A DNA stretch of 64,000 nucleotides from assembly GCA_018970145.1 (NCBI GenBank), contig JAGWWY010000001.1:124001-188000 (forward strand). Reading direction: 5' to 3'. The DNA comes from Gammaproteobacteria bacterium. GTDB taxonomy: Bacteria > Pseudomonadota > Gammaproteobacteria > Steroidobacterales > Steroidobacteraceae. The notes under the pieces were generated by a model that ran no database searches, was not told the origin of the DNA, and was given only the letters and a program-made list of their open reading frames with translations. Below are positions 47,673 through 56,601 of the stretch, one piece after another; within the stretch, counting starts at the first letter, position 1; every line of letters begins with the position of its first letter. The position numbers were made by a program, and so were the translations under genes.

Positions 47673-48824
47673 TTATGCGGTCTGGGCGCGCTTCGAATTT
47701 TTCCGTCGCTGGAGGAACGTCGTGATTCCTGTGGTCACGATCAGCAGAATGACTCCGGCGATGAGCAGCATCATGAACTGACCCGCGAGACCACCGAACT
47801 TTCCCATGTGCAGCGCCATGGTCCAGCGGTAGATCTTGTGACCGATATTGCTCGAGCGATAGGGTTCGAAACCGATCACCTTGCCGTCGACCGGATCGAC
47901 GTAAAGATAGGTGCGTGCATGAATATGCGGCGCATCAGCCTCGATCATGAAAGTTTCCAGCGCCTCACCCGGTTCGTGATCGACATGGATCAGATGCTCG
48001 ACGGGATTTGGGGAAAGACGGCGCGCTGTCTGCCATACGCTTTCCAGCGATACCCGTGGACCACCGACGGTCGGCTCCGTCGCTGCCGGGATCACCGTCG
48101 GCGTCGTTTTGGTCGCGATGTAGATGGCATCCTCAGCCCAATAAAACGCTTGCGGAAGAGCCGTCACCGCCAGCACGAGTAATGCCGCCGCTGCATAGGC
48201 ACCGGCGACTCGGTGCAGACTCATCAAGCGTGTTCGACCCTTGATGCGTGGGTTGAATTTGAGTGCGTGGCGCAGGCGATTCGAGCCACGGGGCCACCAG
48301 AGTGCGAGTCCTCCGGCGATGAGCGCGATGGCGAACAGCAGCGTCACCGTGCCGATCAGGATGTTGCCGTTGGGCACGTACTTCGCCGTGTGCATCAGCT
48401 CTATGAGACCGTACACACCACCGTACCGATTCTGGGTGCCCAGTATCTTGCCAGTGCAGGGATCGACGTGTACCGCATCACGATCCTGAAAGCGGACTAT
48501 CCAGGGCTGGCCTGCCCGGTTCTGGATGCGCACGTACGAGACGCTGCTCTGCGGGTGATGCATCACCGCCGTGGCGAGAACCTGATCCACGGTAATTGGG
48601 CGCTTACAGCTGCTGGCGGTGAGCATCGAGGGGTAAAGCAACGGATCAACTTGCGGACGAAATGCCAGCGCTGCACCGGTGATCGCCGAGACCAGCAAGA
48701 AGAGGCTTAGGGTCACGCCGACCCAGTGATGAGTCGGCTTGAGCCATCGGAGCCAGGTTTTGCTGGCCATCGCCGCCCGGGTGCGCGACTCCGACTTGCC
48801 GGCGGTTCCCTCGGCTGCAGTCAT
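47673..48824 (-). CDS. PepSY-associated transmembrane protein (possible ferric-reductase-like)
   Basis: 383 residues. An N-terminal membrane helix (WVGVTLSLFLLVSAITGAALAF) is followed by a periplasmic PepSY region (DQVLATAVMHHPQSSVSYVRI) and further helices (NILIGTVTLLFAIALIAGGLALW, GAYAAAALLVLAVTALPQAF, FMMLLIAGVILLIVTTGITT). Conserved His residues occur next to helices (KPTHHWVG, LMSLHRVAG, MALHMGKFGG), as in PepSY_TM proteins often found with TonB receptors and thought to act in iron reduction. ATG at 48824 overlaps the upstream gene's stop by ATGA. Confidence 0.8.
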   Translation of the reverse strand: MTAAEGTAGKSESRTRAAMASKTWLRWLKPTHHWVGVTLSLFLLVSAITGAALAFRPQVDPLLYPSMLTASSCKRPITVDQVLATAVMHHPQSSVSYVRIQNRAGQPWIVRFQDRDAVHVDPCTGKILGTQNRYGGVYGLIELMHTAKYVPNGNILIGTVTLLFAIALIAGGLALWWPRGSNRLRHALKFNPRIKGRTRLMSLHRVAGAYAAAALLVLAVTALPQAFYWAEDAIYIATKTTPTVIPAATEPTVGGPRVSLESVWQTARRLSPNPVEHLIHVDHEPGEALETFMIEADAPHIHARTYLYVDPVDGKVIGFEPYRSSNIGHKIYRWTMALHMGKFGGLAGQFMMLLIAGVILLIVTTGITTFLQRRKNSKRAQTA

Positions 48825-49537
48825 TTTTTGATGCCCTTTCTGGCGAGCGCCCACTGCACGGCTGCATCGAAGAGGCTCAAGCCCGCCTCGTTGAGGTTGG
48901 GAAACGTCCCGTCCATGAACAGGAAAACACGTGCCGACGGGGCCAGATTTTCGTAGTCCATCGTCGCCCCTGCCTCGTATGCGAAGACGAGCGCCTTGTC
49001 TCTTTCCCCTGGCACGGTCGCGATGATGCTCGCACCGAGCCCGGGCCGCCCCCAATTCAAGGCTGCGCCTTTTTCGTAGACGTTCAGCAGACCCGCAGCC
49101 TGTGCGGCCGCGAGAGGATGTGGCGCGTTGACGAGCCATGCGTACCGCCGCTCCTGGATCGTGCCGTAGTCGACCTCTTCGTGCAAACCACTCATTCCCA
49201 TGTGGGGTAACAAGTACGATTCCCAGAGCACGATGGGTATCGCCACACGGCGATATTTACCCTCGAGTTTTCGCGCGCTGACGCTCGAAGAAATCAGGAT
49301 GATGTCGACGCCGTCGGTCATGGAGGCGGGATCCATCTGATCGACGATCCTGACGGTGAACCCGCGCTGCTCGAGGTAGGCCCGCATGCGCTCGTCCGCA
49401 GCTACGGCAGGGGGCTGGCCCTGGCGTTGCACCACCATGGCCACGGTATGTTTTTCGCCGTAGCGCTGCGCCATCGCCGCACCCGACACGAAAGGCAGCA
49501 ACAGAAACAAGGAAAAAAGCAGCTTTATCGTTTTCAT
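48821..49537 (-). CDS. Exported protein of unknown function in the two-component operon
   Basis: 238 residues with a signal peptide (IKLLFSLFLLLPFVSGAAMA). The mature part alternates strands and helices in a Rossmann-like pattern: HTVAMVVQRQGQPPAV, RMRAYLEQRGFTVRIVDQ, VDIILISSSVS, VAIPIVLWESYLLPHMGMS, then RVFLFMDGTF near the end. This resembles the flavodoxin-like/ThuA-type folds, but no family is certain. It lies between a binding-protein gene and the PepSY gene, overlapping the latter. Confidence 0.65.
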   Translation of the reverse strand: MKTIKLLFSLFLLLPFVSGAAMAQRYGEKHTVAMVVQRQGQPPAVAADERMRAYLEQRGFTVRIVDQMDPASMTDGVDIILISSSVSARKLEGKYRRVAIPIVLWESYLLPHMGMSGLHEEVDYGTIQERRYAWLVNAPHPLAAAQAAGLLNVYEKGAALNWGRPGLGASIIATVPGERDKALVFAYEAGATMDYENLAPSARVFLFMDGTFPNLNEAGLSLFDAAVQWALARKGIKK

Positions 49538-49556
49538 AGTGTCCTCGTCGAGAGAT

Positions 49557-50627
49557 TCAGGTCGGCAGACCGATCAGTTGCTTCCATTGCGCGGTGAAAT
49601 CTCGCTGTACATCGGCGGCGAGATGACTTGAAAGGGACGCGCTCATCCTGATCGGCTTCAGGGAGTTGCCGATCATTGCCGTGTAGCGGGGCGGTGCGAC
49701 GCCTCGTCGCACCGGAATCATGTTGAGTTGCTCGCTGAAAATACGCTGCGTACTCGGGGATAGCAGGAAGTCCAGCCACAGACGAGCGGCCACCGGGTTT
49801 TTTGCTGCGCGATTGATGAGCGCCACTCGCGACAGTGCGAGCGTGTAGTCGCCCGGAAACACCACTCCGAGATCGGGCAGGTCGCTCAAGCTTCGCGAGA
49901 CCGCGTAGGCGCCCATCGCATTCAGCCCGAAAAGATATTTACCCGAGTTGACGCTTTCCAGCATTGTGCCTGTACTCGTCTCCAACCGGATTCCTGCAGC
50001 GCCCAACCGGGACATCAGCAGGCTGTAGTCGGGAAAATGCAGTCGATCCTGAACGGCGAGCATGTACGCGACGCCGCTGCTCGTGATGTCTATTGTCGTG
50101 ATGCGGCTTTCGAGACGCGAACGCTGGGATTGGAGAAATTGCAGCAAGGTGCGGCGATCCTTCGGTACTTCAGCAGCGGATAGCAGTCTGCGGTTATAGA
50201 TGAAGACTGCGGGCTCAAGTGTGGTGCAAACGGCTCGACCGGCGAATCCGACCCATGACGGAAAGGAGCGGCGCGGCCGCGGGGAATACTCCGCTGCGTA
50301 TCCGTCTGCAACGAGCGCCGCCTGGAGGTCCATCGCGGAACTCCAGATGACGTCCGCCGGATCGCGAGACACGGCGGCGCCGCGCTTCACGCGTTCACTG
50401 AGATCCCCGGACGAAAAACTGCCGTCGTACTCGAGAGTGATCGCGGGATGCTGCCGACGAAATTCATCAAGTAGGGGCTGGGCGTTTCTGGGGCCGAGCA
50501 CGCTGTGGACGATCAGCCGCTGGTCTGCAGTTTCTGCAGGAGATCGGGTCGTGTTGGAACCGAAAGCCAACGCCGCGAGGATTCCGCCGAGAGCGTGGCG
50601 CCGATTCGCGACGGAGTGCCGTACCAA
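49557..50627 (-). CDS. PgtC/AfuA-like periplasmic substrate-binding protein
   Basis: 356 residues, first gene of the minus-strand operon. The N-terminus contains NRRHALGGILAALAFG, a possible twin-arginine signal. The mature domain resembles the protein at 44475: RLIVHSVLGPRNAQPLLDEF, ADVIWSSAMDLQAALVADG, IYNRRLLSAAEVP and FPGDYTLALSRVALI. I choose TTG at 50627 because GGAG lies 9 bases upstream and the start falls after the predicted promoter; the frame is open to 50690 but that would overlap the -10 element. Two such proteins on either side of one sensor system is unusual. Confidence 0.8.
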   Translation of the reverse strand: MVRHSVANRRHALGGILAALAFGSNTTRSPAETADQRLIVHSVLGPRNAQPLLDEFRRQHPAITLEYDGSFSSGDLSERVKRGAAVSRDPADVIWSSAMDLQAALVADGYAAEYSPRPRRSFPSWVGFAGRAVCTTLEPAVFIYNRRLLSAAEVPKDRRTLLQFLQSQRSRLESRITTIDITSSGVAYMLAVQDRLHFPDYSLLMSRLGAAGIRLETSTGTMLESVNSGKYLFGLNAMGAYAVSRSLSDLPDLGVVFPGDYTLALSRVALINRAAKNPVAARLWLDFLLSPSTQRIFSEQLNMIPVRRGVAPPRYTAMIGNSLKPIRMSASLSSHLAADVQRDFTAQWKQLIGLPT

Positions 50628-50680
50628 AATAATTAGCTCCGAGGAGTATCGAACTGATTTCCCGAAGATACTGCTCCGGC

Positions 50681-50714
50681 AACATCGCACGGGAAACTGT
50701 CATCGACCTGTCTT
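50681..50714 (-). promoter_or_regulatory. Island operator/promoter of the two-component operon, beside prpD (site C)
   Basis: On the minus strand AAGACAGGTCGATGACAG (50714-50697) is a perfect GACAG-N6-GACAG. Ten bases later GATGTT (50686-50681) matches -10 at three positions, including A2 and T6. The predicted leader is about 47 nt. The site is also 99 bp before prpD on the other strand and could act on both genes. Confidence 0.7.
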
Positions 50715-50812
50715 CCGGACAGATAGCCAAAAATTCATTTTGCCGGGGATCGTGGTGCTATCTTCACGCGCTGTAAGGGATAAAAACAGTCAGTTTACTT
50801 GGGGTTTGAAGC

Positions 50813-52345
50813 ATGATTCGGCACGAGGTACGCGTCCACCCCGAGACGGCGCGACTTGCTCGAGGCGAGCAGCTCGCGTGGAAACTGGCGGTCGCGGCTT
50901 GCGATGACGTGACGCTCGATGCCGATGTCGTGCAAATGGTTGAGAACCGCGTGATCGATAACGCGGCGGTGGCGGCTGCTGCGCTGAACCGAGCGCCAGT
51001 CGTGATCGCACGTGAACAGGCGATGGCACACCCCCGCAGTCACGGCAGCACCGTGGTCGGATTGCCAGCAGCGCGGAGAGTGAGTCCGGAGTGGGCTGCG
51101 TGGGCCAATGGCGTCGCCGTTCGAGAACTCGACTTCCACGACACGTTTCTGGCTGCAGACTACTCGCATCCGGGCGATAGCATCCCGCCAATACTGTCCG
51201 TTTGTCAGGCGATGGGGCTCAACGGATCAGACATGGTTCGGGGTGTGGTGGCCGCCTATGAAGTGCACGTTGCGCTGGTCAAGGGAATCTGCCTACACGA
51301 ACACAAGATCGATCATGTCGCACACCTCGGACCCGCCGTCGCAGCCGGCATCGGCGCCGCGCTCCGGCTACCCATCGAGACGACCTACCAGGCGATACAA
51401 CATAGCCTGCACGTCAACACTGCAACCCGGCAGTCCCGCAAGGGAGCGATATCCAGCTGGAAGGCCTTTGCACCGGCCCATGCGGGTAAGCTTGCCATCG
51501 AAGCCATCGATCGATCGATGCGCGGCGAGGGCTCACCGTCGCCGATCTATGAGGGCGAAGATGGTGTGATCGCACGCCTGCTGAGTGGCGCAGACAGTGC
51601 GTACACCGTAGTTCTGCCGGCGCCGGGCGAGCCGAAGCGTTTGATCATGGAGACCTACACAAAGGCTCATTCTGCTGAATATCAAGCGCAGGCGTTGATA
51701 GACCTTGTATGTCGCCTCCGATCGCAGATATTGGAGCGAACAGAAGGTGATTGGGATCGGGTGCAGAGCATCTTGCTGCGCACTTCGCACCATACGCATC
51801 ACGTCATCGGAACGGGAGCGGAAGACCCGCAGAAATTCGATCCGGATGCATCCCGCGAGACGCTGGATCACTCCATCATGTACATCCTTGCGGTGGCTCT
51901 GCAGGACGGAGTCTGGCATCACGAGTGGTCGTATGATTCAGCCCGCGCACACCGGGCCGATACGGTACGACTGTGGCGCAAGGTCTCCACCGTCGAGGAT
52001 GAGCGCTGGACCCATCGCTATCACTCAATTGATCCGGACATCAAGGCGTTCGGTGGAGAAATAATCGTCACGCTGGTGGACGGTACGGAGATCCGCGATG
52101 AGATTGCCGTTGCTGACGCGCACCCGCTCGGCGCCCGGCCATTTCAGCGACTCGATTACCTGCGTAAATTCGACGAGCTGGCGACTGAATACACGGAGAC
52201 TTCCGAGCGACGTCGTTTTTTGCAGCTCGCGCAACGCCTACCGTCGCTATCGGCTGAGGAGCTGCAGACACTGTCGCTGACAGCGTCTGCAAGTCGTCTC
52301 GCAACCCGCCATTCGAAGGGGATTTTCAGTGCTGTCGAGTATTAG
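50813..52345 (+). CDS. prpD: 2-methylcitrate dehydratase (MmgE/PrpD family)
   Basis: Dehydrates 2-methylcitrate to 2-methyl-cis-aconitate in the methylcitrate cycle. 510 residues. Conserved segments: [72 protein letters not shown] and [13 protein letters not shown]. From memory this is much closer to the actinobacterial form (M. tuberculosis Rv1130) than to E. coli PrpD, so lateral transfer is possible. prpB overlaps its end by 17 bp. No prpC (methylcitrate synthase) or prpR is near. Family members can act on other substrates, but the pairing with prpB supports this role. Confidence 0.88.
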   Translation: MIRHEVRVHPETARLARGEQLAWKLAVAACDDVTLDADVVQMVENRVIDNAAVAAAALNRAPVVIAREQAMAHPRSHGSTVVGLPAARRVSPEWAAWANGVAVRELDFHDTFLAADYSHPGDSIPPILSVCQAMGLNGSDMVRGVVAAYEVHVALVKGICLHEHKIDHVAHLGPAVAAGIGAALRLPIETTYQAIQHSLHVNTATRQSRKGAISSWKAFAPAHAGKLAIEAIDRSMRGEGSPSPIYEGEDGVIARLLSGADSAYTVVLPAPGEPKRLIMETYTKAHSAEYQAQALIDLVCRLRSQILERTEGDWDRVQSILLRTSHHTHHVIGTGAEDPQKFDPDASRETLDHSIMYILAVALQDGVWHHEWSYDSARAHRADTVRLWRKVSTVEDERWTHRYHSIDPDIKAFGGEIIVTLVDGTEIRDEIAVADAHPLGARPFQRLDYLRKFDELATEYTETSERRRFLQLAQRLPSLSAEELQTLSLTASASRLATRHSKGIFSAVEY

Positions 52346-53222
52346 CGCATCGCAGAAGCGGTCGAGTTTTCGCAAGCAGCTGACTGCGGGAAGATTGCTT
52401 CGTATGCCGGGAGCATTCTCGCCCCTCGTTGCACTCGAGGCACAGAAACAGGGATTCGATGGAATCTACGCTTCCGGTGCGGTTATCGCGGCGGATCTCG
52501 CACTGCCGGATATCGGACTGACCACATTGACCGAGGTGGCAGCACGCTCCGAGCAGATTGCGCGGGTCGTAAATTTGCCAACTCTGGTCGATATCGACAC
52601 GGGCTTTGGTGGACCGATGAATGCAGCACGTACGGTGCGAATGCTCGAGGAAAAAGGGCTGGCCGGCTGTCACCTTGAGGATCAGATAGACCCGAAGCGG
52701 TGCGGCCATCTCGACAACAAGCGTATCGTCTCCGTCGAAGAAATGGTGGGCCGGGTGAAGGCGGCCGTTGCAGCCCGGCTGGACTCGAACTTCGTCATCT
52801 GTGCCCGGACGGACGCGCGGGCCGTCGAGGGCCTGGATGCGGCCATCGCGAGGGCGCGGGCTTATGTCGATGCCGGCGCAGACATGATTTTTCCGGAGGC
52901 TCTGATAAATGAGCGGGAGTTCGCGGTGTTTCGCCGCGCAATCGATGTGCCCCTGCTCGCAAATATGACGGAGTTCGGCAAAAGCGAACTGCTAGACACC
53001 ACCACGCTGAGCACGCTTGGCTTCAACGTGGTGATCTTTCCGGTTACTTCTCTGCGACTTGCGATGGCGGCAGTGCGTCAGGGATTCGAGGAAATCGCGG
53101 CTTCCGGAACCCAAAAAAGCCTGGTCCCCAAAATGCAAACCCGCCAGGAGCTGTATGAACTGCTCAAGTACTCGGACTACGAGACCTTCGAGACAGGGAT
53201 CTGGAACATCCCGGGTAGATAG
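52329..53222 (+). CDS. prpB: 2-methylisocitrate lyase (PrpB)
   Basis: Splits 2-methylisocitrate into pyruvate and succinate. 297 residues, TIM barrel of the isocitrate lyase/PEP mutase superfamily. The catalytic loop is KRCGHLDNK, the lyase signature with the active-site Cys, which rules against a PEP mutase. Also visible: [48 protein letters not shown] and [10 protein letters not shown]. The start is GTG at 52329, inside the prpD end. It converges on the porin gene 9 bp away. Confidence 0.93.
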   Translation: MLSSISASQKRSSFRKQLTAGRLLRMPGAFSPLVALEAQKQGFDGIYASGAVIAADLALPDIGLTTLTEVAARSEQIARVVNLPTLVDIDTGFGGPMNAARTVRMLEEKGLAGCHLEDQIDPKRCGHLDNKRIVSVEEMVGRVKAAVAARLDSNFVICARTDARAVEGLDAAIARARAYVDAGADMIFPEALINEREFAVFRRAIDVPLLANMTEFGKSELLDTTTLSTLGFNVVIFPVTSLRLAMAAVRQGFEEIAASGTQKSLVPKMQTRQELYELLKYSDYETFETGIWNIPGR

Positions 53223-53231
53223 CTCAGCGAT

Positions 53232-54506
53232 TCAAAAACTGATCTGAAAGTAGAGCCTGAATCTGTCCAGCCAGTCGGTCGGGAGGTAGGTCCCGGCAAA
53301 GACTGGATCGTTCGGTCTGTAGTGGTACCAGATTCCCGTCACTTGAGTATGCGCAGTGGGCGTGTAGTCGATCGTTAATGCGTGCAGTCGGTAGTTGGTC
53401 CCGATGCCGATATTGTCGTGTGAGAACGCCGCCAGCACCGCATCGACCTTGGTCTGCGAGTACCCGTACGACAAACGCACGTCGCCGGCATTGCTCGCAC
53501 GTCCGACCACCATGTCGACTCCGTACGCCTCGTTCCGACCGCTTTCGGCACCAAAGTTTTTTGCATAGTCGGCCACGACTCGGATCGGCCATCGACTCCC
53601 CGGGCGCTGCCAGGTGGCACCGACGATCAAGTCGCCGAGGTGATAATCGGAGGCGTATCTCCCATCGGGCCGTCGCAGATTGGTCCGGAAATCGAGCTTG
53701 TCGGCGTTTGCGATACTGCCGAGCTCGTACTGGTAGTAGCTTGCGGAAAGATCGAGCCGCAGCGGGTCGTTAGCAGGTGAGTCGTAACCGATCTGGAAGC
53801 CCGTCATCCGACTGTCCGACCCCAAAGCCTGTTCATCGATCATGAAAAGCGCACCCGCCGTGCGTAAGGAAGACCCCGATTCGAGGGTTTTCTTGTACGA
53901 CGCTCCCAGCCCCGAAAGCGTCACATCACCGTCCCAGACCAGATCGGTGCGGGCAAAGATTTGGGGGAACTTCCCGGCAAATACCGTCGTCTGCCCCAGA
54001 TCCATTTGCAGGTAAGCAAGATCAAGGCTGACTTGCAGATCATTGTTCCAGGTCTGAAGCTGGGCGTCCGAGGTTCTGGGGTCGTCCGGATCTCCCGTCA
54101 CTGCGCGAGCGCCTGCGCGTAGCCAGTCGTTCAGTCGATATGTGGCGCCAAGTCGTGCTCGGATCTGGGCACGGTCACGATCTGGCGCTCTTTCATCCGA
54201 CGTATCCAGTTGATTGCGAACCCTCAAGTCTCCCGATATCGACCAACTGGAAATCGTCTTTGAGGTCGAAGAAGTTGGTGCAGGACCCGTCGCCGATGGA
54301 GTCGCGCCTTGGGCTGAGACGGCGAGTTGCGACTCCAGCTTGCGCAGCGCAGTCTCGTTTTTCTCTTGAAGTGCGGCGAGTCGCAATTGTTCAGCACGCA
54401 GCGCCGTCAATTCGGCGCGGAGATCTCCAAGATTATCTGCGCCTGCGGTTCCGGCGAGACTGAATGCGACGATGATCGCGCCGGCAAAGAACTTGCTAGA
54501 GTTCAT
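53232..54506 (-). CDS. Outer-membrane porin with N-terminal coiled coil
   Basis: 424 residues: signal peptide (KFFAGAIIVAFSLAGTAGA), a coiled-coil stretch (RAELTALRAEQLRLAALQE and onward, residues about 29-62), a Ser/Thr/Pro linker, then a beta-barrel of alternating strands ending in Phe (FRLYFQISF). It resembles the putative-porin family of proteobacteria. It probably lets the island's substrate cross the outer membrane. No Shine-Dalgarno sequence precedes the ATG, and the predicted -10 of site D would start the transcript at or next to the ATG. Confidence 0.82.
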   Translation of the reverse strand: MNSSKFFAGAIIVAFSLAGTAGADNLGDLRAELTALRAEQLRLAALQEKNETALRKLESQLAVSAQGATPSATGPAPTSSTSKTISSWSISGDLRVRNQLDTSDERAPDRDRAQIRARLGATYRLNDWLRAGARAVTGDPDDPRTSDAQLQTWNNDLQVSLDLAYLQMDLGQTTVFAGKFPQIFARTDLVWDGDVTLSGLGASYKKTLESGSSLRTAGALFMIDEQALGSDSRMTGFQIGYDSPANDPLRLDLSASYYQYELGSIANADKLDFRTNLRRPDGRYASDYHLGDLIVGATWQRPGSRWPIRVVADYAKNFGAESGRNEAYGVDMVVGRASNAGDVRLSYGYSQTKVDAVLAAFSHDNIGIGTNYRLHALTIDYTPTAHTQVTGIWYHYRPNDPVFAGTYLPTDWLDRFRLYFQISF

Positions 54507-54512
54507 ACTGAG

Positions 54513-54546
54513 ATGCTAGGGCAACCCGCTGTCGTCAGGCTGTCAT
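54513..54546 (-). promoter_or_regulatory. Island operator/promoter before the porin gene (site D)
   Basis: On the minus strand ATGACAGCCTGACGACAG (54546-54529) is a perfect GACAG-N6-GACAG. Exactly 10 bases later TAGCAT (54518-54513) matches -10 at four of six positions. Six bases further is the porin ATG, so the mRNA is probably leaderless. The site overlaps the end of the broken antitoxin gene. Confidence 0.75.
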
Positions 54547-54747
54547 GTCCCGGCCCTGACCGGGGGGCAGATTCTTCGGTCCGGCGTGGCAGACATCCGC
54601 TCGTTCGTCGGCGACGCGAGTCACGACCACGCGATCACCGGTGAAATTGAAGGCGAGTTTCCCGCCCTCATCAACTCCCAACGCCTGGCGGATCGGCTTC
54701 GGTAGGGTGATTTACCCTTTGGAAGTCAGGGTGGCGACTTCGCGAAT
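54535..54747 (-). pseudogene. Broken AbrB/MazE-type antitoxin gene
   Basis: Reading 54747 down to 54535 gives IREVATLTSKG, a TAA stop, then ITLPKPIRQALGVDEGGKLA and about 40 further residues. The family consensus is MREVATLTSKGQITLP, so a CAA-to-TAA change breaks the swapped-hairpin DNA-binding domain, and the start ATG appears as ATT. The toxin gene expected just downstream is absent; the porin gene lies there instead. It marks the right edge of the island. Confidence 0.75.
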
Positions 54748-54832
54748 GGGTTTCGTGGGGGGGTGCCCGAGGGTCGGTTAACAGGACAGAAGTGCAAGGA
54801 ATATTCCTTACTCGAGTCAAGTGCCCGAGTAT

Positions 54833-55921
54833 TCAGTCGATCAGTGCGGCTGACTTCACTTGGCACCATACCGGTGAGCCCGTGTGCAGTTGAAGCGCAG
54901 CGAGAGCTCGATGGGTGACGCGCGAGAGCAAGATCGCCTCACCACAGCGAACCGTGACTAAGGCCTGCGAGGCGTGTGCTTCGTCCGTGATCGACTCGAT
55001 CACGCCCGATATGACGTTCTGGATGGTGCTCGAGCCCTGTGCAGACGTCGCGAGACTGACGTCGCGGGCTAGGATGCGAACTCGAATGGGCGCGTCTGCT
55101 GGTACGCCGCCATCGCGCACCCAGAGAGCCCCGTTGCCGCAACCGACCTCGGCTAGGTGAAACTCGCGATCAATGCGTTGGATGGTGCTCTCGATCACGA
55201 CACCGGCTTCATCGCCGGCCGCCGCGGCCATGATGGGGTGAGTGCAGATTGCTTGCAGATTGCCGCTCGTGCTCACGCGTCCTTGGTCGAGCATCACGAC
55301 GTGGTCGGCGAGGCGGGCGAGTTCATCGAGCGAGTGGGTGACGTAGATCACGGGAATTCGCAGCTCGCGGTGGAGTCGCTCGAGCCAAGGCAAGATCTCC
55401 TTTCGCCTTGCCAGATCAAGCGAGGCGAGCGGTTCATCGAGCAGCAGAATCCTCGGCTGTGTGACGAGCGCGCGAGCAATGGCGACACGTTGTTTCTCAC
55501 CGCCCGACAGGTTGACGGTCGATCGATCAAGCAATGAGCCGATACCAAGTAGGTCGATGGCAGCGTCGAGCGCTAGGCGGGCAGCCTGCCGCTCGATACG
55601 CAAGCGATTAAGACCGAATTCCAGATTACGACGCACATCGAGATGTTCGAACAGACTCGCTTCCTGAAAGACAAATCCAAGTTCGCGCTGCCAGGTCGGC
55701 ACGAAAATTTGTCGTTGATCGTCTTGCCAAACCTCATCACCGATCGCGATGCGACCCGACGCGCGCTCAAGACCCGCTATGCAACGCAGTGCCGTCGTTT
55801 TCCCTGAGCCCGACGGACCGAAGAGCACGGTGACGCCCTGCGGGGGAACGGTGATGTTGATCGCGAGATGGAAGTTGGCGCGTTGCAGGGCGAGTTGTAA
55901 CACCATCGGTGTCGTGCTCAT
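54833..55921 (-). CDS. modC: Molybdate ABC transporter ATP-binding protein ModC
   Basis: Drives molybdate uptake through ModB. 362 residues: Walker [13 protein letters not shown], signature [16 protein letters not shown], Walker [14 protein letters not shown], and a C-terminal MOP/TOBE oxyanion-binding domain (about 295-360, with [20 protein letters not shown]). The start overlaps modB by ATGA. About 85 bp of nothing recognisable separates its end from the broken antitoxin gene. Confidence 0.95.
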   Translation of the reverse strand: MSTTPMVLQLALQRANFHLAINITVPPQGVTVLFGPSGSGKTTALRCIAGLERASGRIAIGDEVWQDDQRQIFVPTWQRELGFVFQEASLFEHLDVRRNLEFGLNRLRIERQAARLALDAAIDLLGIGSLLDRSTVNLSGGEKQRVAIARALVTQPRILLLDEPLASLDLARRKEILPWLERLHRELRIPVIYVTHSLDELARLADHVVMLDQGRVSTSGNLQAICTHPIMAAAAGDEAGVVIESTIQRIDREFHLAEVGCGNGALWVRDGGVPADAPIRVRILARDVSLATSAQGSSTIQNVISGVIESITDEAHASQALVTVRCGEAILLSRVTHRALAALQLHTGSPVWCQVKSAALID

Positions 55922-56601
55922 GGCAGCGCCGCTCCCGCACGCCGACGCAGCCGAGTCAGTGCCATCAGCATCACGAAGGAGAACGCGACCATGAGCGCGG
56001 CGAGTCGATGCGCCGCCTCGTACTCCATCGCCTCGACATAGCCGAAAATCTGCGTCGCGATGACACGCGTTTCGCCCGGTATATCACCACCGATCATCAG
56101 CACCACGCCGAACTCGCCCACGGTGTGGGCGAAGATCAGCACCGATGCGGTCAACAAGCCGGGCTTTGCCAAGGGCAACGCAACACTGAAAAAAGCATCG
56201 AGTGGTTTGGCGCGCAAGGTGGCGGCGACCTCCAGTGGTCTGCGGCCCAGCATCTCGAAGGCATACAAAATGGGATAGACCGCAAAGGGTAGCGAGAAAA
56301 AAACTGAGCCGATCACCAGCCCCGTGAACGAGAACGACAACAAGCCGAGACCCAAAGATTGGGTGAGATTGCCGATCCAGCCATCGGGGCCAAGTGTCAG
56401 CAAGATGTAAAAGCCAAGTACCGTCGGCGGCAGCACGAGTGGCAGTGTGATAAGGGCGATGATGACGCCGCGCCAGCGCGAGCTCGTGCGAGCGAGCCAC
56501 CATGCGAGCGGTGTGGCGAGCAACAACAAGAACAGCGTCGTGATCGCAGCGAGTTGCAGCGTGAGCAAGATGGCGGCTCCGCTGTCGGCGCTCGGTGTCA
56601 T
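55918..56601 (-). CDS. modB: Molybdate ABC transporter permease ModB
   Basis: Inner-membrane permease of 227 residues with five or six helices. The cytoplasmic coupling loop is visible in [31 protein letters not shown]. The start ATG at 56601 overlaps the modA stop (TCATGG context on the plus strand); the longer open frame upstream is a shadow of modA. modABC is a tight operon with overlapping genes. Confidence 0.94.
   Translation of the reverse strand: MTPSADSGAAILLTLQLAAITTLFLLLLATPLAWWLARTSSRWRGVIIALITLPLVLPPTVLGFYILLTLGPDGWIGNLTQSLGLGLLSFSFTGLVIGSVFFSLPFAVYPILYAFEMLGRRPLEVAATLRAKPLDAFFSVALPLAKPGLLTASVLIFAHTVGEFGVVLMIGGDIPGETRVIATQIFGYVEAMEYEAAHRLAALMVAFSFVMLMALTRLRRRAGAALP

Noticed and set aside
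52329-53222. Phosphonate pathway (PEP mutase)
   Set aside because: The protein belongs to the same superfamily, but the KRCGH loop is that of methylisocitrate/isocitrate lyases and no phosphonate genes are nearby.
35540-54530. Prophage or integrative conjugative element
   Set aside because: No integrase, structural, replication or conjugation gene is present in this stretch; it looks like a metabolic island, not an active element.
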